A stretch of DNA of 64,000 nucleotides from Microbacterium sp. CFH 31415 (GTDB taxonomy: Bacteria > Actinomycetota > Actinomycetes > Actinomycetales > Microbacteriaceae), in assembly GCF_022538185.1 (NCBI RefSeq), contig NZ_JAKYXC010000003.1, positions 310,001 through 374,000 of the forward strand. The letters are read 5' to 3'. Each line of letters starts with the position of its first letter. The first letter of the stretch is position 1. This document shows positions 57,998-64,000 of the stretch, piece after piece. Position numbers and translations under genes: made by a program. Below the pieces are notes generated by a model. The model was not told the origin of the DNA. It made no database searches and saw only the letters and a program-made list of their open reading frames with translations.

Positions 57998-60310
57998 TCA
58001 GGCGCGAGCGCTCTCCCCGAGGAAGGCGCCCAGCTGATCAGGCGGGCACGCGGCGACCGCGGCGCTGCGTCCGGCGAGGCCGGCGAGCGTGTCGAGCGCA
58101 GCCAGCACCGCGCCGTCGTCACCGGCGTCGCGGTGCGCCGTGACGAGTCCCTCGACGGCCGCGATCTGCCGTGCCCGGTCGCCGGCCGCGGTCGCGATCG
58201 CCGAGGCCTCACGCAGCGCGGCCACGCGACCGGCCGGATCGGCGGCGCGGTTGGCGCGCAGCATCAGGACGCGGTGGACGCACCGCAGATCGCCCAAGTG
58301 GCGGAACGACGCCAGCAGCTCGTCGAGTTCGCCGCTCTCGTCCAGTCCGAGAGTCGCCTGCACCAGCCGGCCGTGCGCAAGTTCGTGCTCGTTCGCGGTC
58401 GATTCGGAGTAGGCGACGCACTCGGCGGCCCAGCGGGCGGCGCGCTCGGAATCGTAGCCGGACTCGGCGGCGGTCAGGGCCATCATGAACCGCACATTGT
58501 TCACGTGGGTCTCGTCGCCTGCGCGCGCGTACGCTCGCATCGCGCCTTCGAAAGCCTCGACGGCGTCGGCGACGTCGCTGCCCCGCCCCTCCTGCACGGC
58601 GATGCTGCGGAGCGCGACACCGCGGAACTGGCGTGCGGCCGCGGCATCCCACGGGTTATCGTGCTCGATCGCGAGACGCTCGGCGGTGTCGAGGTGAGGG
58701 AGGGCGGCGGCGGGGTCCGACCCGTAGGCTGCAGCGAGCCCGGCGAGCTGGTGGGCGGCGCGCAGCTCGTGCGGATCGGCGGGATCGGCGGCGGCGAGAG
58801 CGCGCCCGGCGAGCCTGCCCACCACCTCGATGTCGAAGAACGCGAGGGCGTTGCCCAGCACGAGCAGCTGCGACGGCGTGGCGCGTTCGAGCAGCCAGTC
58901 GTCGTGCGCGCCGAGCGCCAGAGCCTCGACGCTGTCGGCATCCGATCCGTACTGCTCCACGCCGACGGCGAGCAGCGCCGACAGCCGGACGGCCACCGGG
59001 TCGCGCTCCGCGAGCGACCAGCGCAGTGCGGCGTTCACCTCGGGGCACAGCATGACCGAGAGTCCCATCGCCTCTTTGCTCGCATCGGTGCGTGCCCGCG
59101 CGATGAAGCCCTCCGACACGATCGTCACCATCTCGGCGTGCCGCTGGAGCACATCGCGCACCACCTCCGGATCGGTGCGCGCGAGCACGAACTCGCGCAT
59201 CACCGCGAGCAGGCGCCAGCGACCGCCGTCGCCGAAGGCGGGAACGAGCAGCGACCGGTCGAGCAGGCGCAGCACGACGCGTTCGGCGCCTTCGTGGCTG
59301 ACCGCGACCGCGAGGTCGATGTCGAAGGTGCGGGGGAGCGCGGCGAGCCGTTGCAGCACTTCGCGCTCCTCGTCGTCGAGCAGGTGCCAGGTCCACTCGA
59401 ACGCCGTCTCGAGACTGCGGTGCCGACCCTCCGGCGTCGCACGGTCGAGCATCGCGAAGTCGCGGTCGAGGCGTGCGGACAGTTCGGCGAGGGGCAGGTG
59501 GCGTGCGGCGGAGGCGGCGAGCTCCAGCGCGAGCGGGAGTCCGTCGAGTCGGGTCGCGATGTGGTCGACGAACGGCTCGTCCTCCACTGAGGGCGAGTGC
59601 CCGTGGGCCGACAGCCGGTCGCGCAGGAGTGCGCTCGCGGGCGCGTCGACGCCGTCGGCGGCCAGCGGGGGCACCAGGTGGACGTGCTCGTCTTCACCCC
59701 CGAGCGGGGTCTGCGAGGTGACGAGCACCTTGAGCCCGGGCGCGAGCGGGCGCAGCCGGGCGATCATCGAGCGCGTCGCCGGCCCGACATGGTCGGCGTT
59801 GTCGAGCACGAGCAGGTAGGGCTGCGCGGCCAGGGCGATGCCGACCGAGGCGAGGAGGTCCTCGTGGGGGGATGCCTCCAGCCCGAGCACCCTCGAGATG
59901 CGGTTGACGACGTCGCCCGCGGTGGCGTGCTCGAACTCGACGATGACGGGGGTGCGCGCATCCTGCGCCTTGGCGAACTCGAGCGCGAGGCGGGTCTTGC
60001 CCACGCCGCCCGGGCCGACGAGGGTCAGCAGGTCGCCTGCTCGGACGGCCCCCTCCAGCTCGGCGATGTCGCGGCCCCGACCGCGGAACGGATTCGCGGG
60101 CACGCGCACGGAGGCATCCCGCAGCTCTCGCGCGGCCGCGACCAGGTCGCCGCGGCTCTCGGCCTCGAGCTTGCGGCGCAGGCTTGCGATGTGGCTCTCG
60201 ACGGTGCGCACCGAGATGAACAACTCCGAGGCGATCTCGGGGTTGGTGAGCCGTCGCTCCACGGCGGCGAGGACCGCGCTCTCGCGCGGCGTCAGGGGCG
60301 GCCCCAGCAC
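57998..60310 (-). CDS. LuxR-HTH/ATPase transcriptional regulator
   Basis: A 770-residue regulator. Unusually the LuxR-type HTH is N-terminal: PLTPRESAVLAAVERRLTNPEIASELFISVRTVESHIASLRRKLE (about residues 5-50). An NB-ARC-like ATPase follows (Walker A LVGPGGVGKTRLAL; LLVLDNADHVG) and the C-terminal half is TPR-like. The GTG start has no ribosome site but a TACACT box ends 6 nt before it, so translation is probably leaderless. Downstream of the small-protein terminator; ligand and targets unknown. Confidence 0.85.
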   Translation of the reverse strand: MLGPPLTPRESAVLAAVERRLTNPEIASELFISVRTVESHIASLRRKLEAESRGDLVAAARELRDASVRVPANPFRGRGRDIAELEGAVRAGDLLTLVGPGGVGKTRLALEFAKAQDARTPVIVEFEHATAGDVVNRISRVLGLEASPHEDLLASVGIALAAQPYLLVLDNADHVGPATRSMIARLRPLAPGLKVLVTSQTPLGGEDEHVHLVPPLAADGVDAPASALLRDRLSAHGHSPSVEDEPFVDHIATRLDGLPLALELAASAARHLPLAELSARLDRDFAMLDRATPEGRHRSLETAFEWTWHLLDDEEREVLQRLAALPRTFDIDLAVAVSHEGAERVVLRLLDRSLLVPAFGDGGRWRLLAVMREFVLARTDPEVVRDVLQRHAEMVTIVSEGFIARARTDASKEAMGLSVMLCPEVNAALRWSLAERDPVAVRLSALLAVGVEQYGSDADSVEALALGAHDDWLLERATPSQLLVLGNALAFFDIEVVGRLAGRALAAADPADPHELRAAHQLAGLAAAYGSDPAAALPHLDTAERLAIEHDNPWDAAAARQFRGVALRSIAVQEGRGSDVADAVEAFEGAMRAYARAGDETHVNNVRFMMALTAAESGYDSERAARWAAECVAYSESTANEHELAHGRLVQATLGLDESGELDELLASFRHLGDLRCVHRVLMLRANRAADPAGRVAALREASAIATAAGDRARQIAAVEGLVTAHRDAGDDGAVLAALDTLAGLAGRSAAVAACPPDQLGAFLGESARA

Positions 60311-60316
60311 GCGCCC

Positions 60317-60322
60317 AGTGTA
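60317..60322 (-). promoter_or_regulatory. Candidate -10 box, leaderless LuxR gene
   Basis: TACACT on the minus strand, 6 nt before the GTG. Transcription from about +7 would start at or next to the start codon. Confidence 0.45.
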
Positions 60323-60360
60323 CTCACGGGCGGGCGCTCGCGGCACCGATCGGAGGGAGC

Positions 60361-60400
60361 GCTCCGCCGGCAGCGCGCGGAGACGTGCTGCCGGCGGAGC
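60361..60400 (-). terminator. Terminator between small gene and LuxR gene
   Basis: Perfect 14-bp inverted repeat GCTCCGCCGGCAGC/GCTGCCGGCGGAGC with a 12-nt loop, starting 9 nt past the small-gene stop. Confidence 0.8.
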
Positions 60401-60408
60401 AGGTGCGC

Positions 60409-60588
60409 TCACGCGCGACGCGGGAGGAGTCGGAACAGGATGCCGCCGGGCGCCTTCGAGGTGCGCGCCGAGACGACCGGAGGCTCGATGTCGGCGCGCT
60501 CGCGGGCGCGACGCAGGAGTTCGAGCTCGCGGATCAGCTCGTTCTGGGCCATCCCATGCAGGGCATAGGCATCGTGGGCGTGCACCAC
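60409..60588 (-). CDS. Small protein, 59 residues
   Basis: Starts GTG-GTG after GAGAGGAGGCGGCT, which is a good ribosome site. Sequence VHAHDAYALHGMAQNELIRE, then a charged helix with many Leu/Arg/Glu and a basic C terminus FRLLPRRA. No domain is recognised. It lies 27 nt after the methyltransferase stop on the same strand and ends just before a terminator, so it is probably cotranscribed. Confidence 0.6.
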   Translation of the reverse strand: MVHAHDAYALHGMAQNELIRELELLRRARERADIEPPVVSARTSKAPGGILFRLLPRRA

Positions 60589-60615
60589 AGCCGCCTCCTC
60601 TCGGTCGTGCGGCGG

Positions 60616-61452
60616 TCAGCGGACCGTCGCGGTGAACAGCAGGAACTCGGAGTCGATGACTCCATCGCGCGCGATGGCGCGGTCGCCGAGGCCGCGCAGG
60701 GCCTCGTCGATCGCCGCAACCGCGGCCGCATCGTCGGCATTGCGGTTGTAGACCGCGATCGTCGGTCCGTAGTGCGACGCGAAGTAGGCGCGGAACTCCT
60801 CGCCCGTCGCGAATCGGTCGAACCGCACGCTCTCGCGCACCGCGCGCACGTCGGTGACGCGATCGCCGAAAAGCTCGCGCACGTGCGCCTCGTCGCCCCA
60901 CAGCGGCGCCGGCTGTGCGCCCGCGGGAAGCGGTGCGTTGAACGGCTTGAGCGCGGCGAAGAGCTGGCCGATGAAGCCCTGCGGCGTCCAGCTGATGAGC
61001 CCGATCCGCCCGCCGGGCCGAACGACGCGGGTGATCTCGCCGGCGCTGCGCTCGTGGTGCGGCGCGAACATCACGCCGACCGTCGAGATCGCGACGTCGA
61101 ACTCGTCCTCGCCGAAGGGCAGCACCTCGGCGTCCGCCGGCCGCCACTCGAGCTCTACGCCCGCCTCCTGCGCGCGGCGGTGGCCGTCGCCGAACAGCTC
61201 GGGCGTGAGGTCGGTCGCGACGACGTCGGCCCCGCGCTGTGCGGCGGGGATCGCCGCGTTGCCGCTTCCGGCCGCGATGTCGATCACGCGCTCTCCGGGG
61301 CGCACGTCCACGGCCTCGACCACTCGTGGGCCGAGCGACCAGATGAGGTCGTGGGCGAGCGTCGGGTAATCGCCCGACGCCCACATCGCGCGGTGCTTGG
61401 CCTTGAGGGCCTGATCGGCCTCGTCGATCGCGATCGTGTTCAGATCCGTCAT
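60616..61452 (-). CDS. Class I SAM-dependent methyltransferase
   Basis: A 278-residue methyltransferase. Motif I is VIDIAAGSGNAAIPAAQRGA, then VVATDLTPE, ADAEVLPFGEDEFDVAISTVGVMFAPHHER and PGGRIGLISWTPQGFIG. It resembles UbiE/menaquinone-type small-molecule methyltransferases; the N-terminal KAKHRAMWASGDYPTLA is typical of that group. RBS AGAAGGAGAAGGA. Divergent from the Clp gene. Confidence 0.87.
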   Translation of the reverse strand: MTDLNTIAIDEADQALKAKHRAMWASGDYPTLAHDLIWSLGPRVVEAVDVRPGERVIDIAAGSGNAAIPAAQRGADVVATDLTPELFGDGHRRAQEAGVELEWRPADAEVLPFGEDEFDVAISTVGVMFAPHHERSAGEITRVVRPGGRIGLISWTPQGFIGQLFAALKPFNAPLPAGAQPAPLWGDEAHVRELFGDRVTDVRAVRESVRFDRFATGEEFRAYFASHYGPTIAVYNRNADDAAAVAAIDEALRGLGDRAIARDGVIDSEFLLFTATVR

Positions 61453-61482
61453 GATGTGTCCTTCTCCTTCTGGTTCTGTGGA

Positions 61483-61507
61483 CGCATCCCAGGGTTCTCG
61501 GGATGCG
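61483..61507. other. Hairpin in methyltransferase leader
   Basis: CGCATCCC/GGGATGCG, 8 bp, 9-nt loop AGGGTTCTC. Lies 31 bp upstream of the methyltransferase ATG on its transcript side; role unknown. Confidence 0.5.
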
Positions 61508-61601
61508 CCTCAGCCACATCCGTGCCGTGCACGGAAATCGGCACCGGGACTGAAGAGCGAGGACGGCGTCGGGGAATACACGACCCCTGCATGCCCTTGA
61601 A

Positions 61602-61622
61602 GTTGATACGACTGTGCTCAAG
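61602..61622 (+). promoter_or_regulatory. HAIR-type (HspR) operator 1
   Basis: GTTGA-N11-TCAAG, matching the CTTGA-N11-TCAAG spacing of HspR HAIR elements. Confidence 0.7.
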
Positions 61623-61630
61623 TTCGTAAA

Positions 61631-61651
61631 CTTGACAGCACTTCCCTCAAC
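61631..61651 (+). promoter_or_regulatory. HAIR-type (HspR) operator 2
   Basis: CTTGA-N11-TCAAC, the second HAIR-like site, 29 bp from the first and 18 bp before the Clp start. Confidence 0.7.
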
Positions 61652-61668
61652 TTTCAGGAGATACCGGA

Positions 61669-64000
<2,332 letters not shown>

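Noticed and set aside
54639..58037. 1132-residue plus-strand open frame
   Set aside because: Antisense to the phosphotransferase-aminotransferase fusion, whose domains are clear.
57998..61621. Extension of the LuxR regulator to 1207 residues
   Set aside because: The upstream part overlaps the methyltransferase in another frame and has no conserved sequence; the HTH starts just after the GTG at 60310.

Overview
The window is dense, very GC-rich actinobacterial DNA. GTG starts are common, several genes are coupled by 1-8 nt overlaps, the haem pathway uses the coproporphyrin-type HemQ, and HspR-type (HAIR) operators precede a Clp gene. Codon style and gene content fit Microbacteriaceae, probably a Microbacterium; this assignment is an inference. 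About 47 genes, one tRNA and several gene remnants are described. No rRNA genes, intact transposases or CRISPR arrays were seen.

Layout. 0-2 kb: an amidohydrolase, tRNA-Ala(CGC) with terminator, then a tandem palindromic repeat and a duplicated scrap of hemL. 2-9.7 kb: haem cluster (hemL, hemB, hemC, hemQ, hemY, hemE on the minus strand, hemA divergent); hemD and the ferrochelatase gene are not here. 9.7-13.8 kb: MerR regulator, ZIP metal transporter, branched-chain/glutamate-type amino acid dehydrogenase, truncated methyltransferase and a YbaK-like deacylase. 13.8-20.3 kb: sugar ABC importer operon with a glycogen-debranching-type enzyme and a divergent LacI regulator. 20.4-27.5 kb: histidine utilisation (IclR regulator, hutH, hutU, hutI, then hutG and a SixA-like phosphatase on the other strand). 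27.5-35.2 kb: housekeeping and hypothetical genes. 35.2-39.4 kb: ribonucleotide reductase operon nrdHIEF behind a cluster of DnaA-box-like sites.

39.4-50.0 kb is an integrated genomic island in the 3' end of nrdF. The last 21 bases of nrdF recur at 50003-50023 (20/21 identical), a tyrosine integrase lies at the left end, and GTGGCACG repeats occur at both ends. The integrase is truncated and joined to the C-terminal part of a type I restriction HsdR, so the island looks immobilised. Its intact cargo is a TetR regulator, a GNAT acetyltransferase, a MacB/FtsX-type ABC system, an MFS exporter and a CPBP membrane protease, a set that looks like export or resistance functions.

50.2-52.0 kb holds what I consider the most unusual signal: at least seven short stem-loops with different, self-complementary stems but the same loop, TCCCCA(G), on the same strand. 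They flank a short-chain dehydrogenase and a flavodoxin-domain remnant. 52-64 kb: collagen-like membrane protein, RsmC-like methyltransferase, DUF3817 protein, a 976-residue phosphotransferase/aminotransferase fusion, VOC protein, LuxR/ATPase regulator, a 59-residue small protein, a methyltransferase, and a Clp ATPase that runs off the right edge.

A recurrent secondary theme is small-scale repeat expansion and palindrome insertion: intergenic palindromes (77-133, 1639-1855, 6020-6097, 24768-24822), one apparently inserted in frame within hutI, and tandem repeats that copy the stop-codon end of two genes (iclR, MFS).
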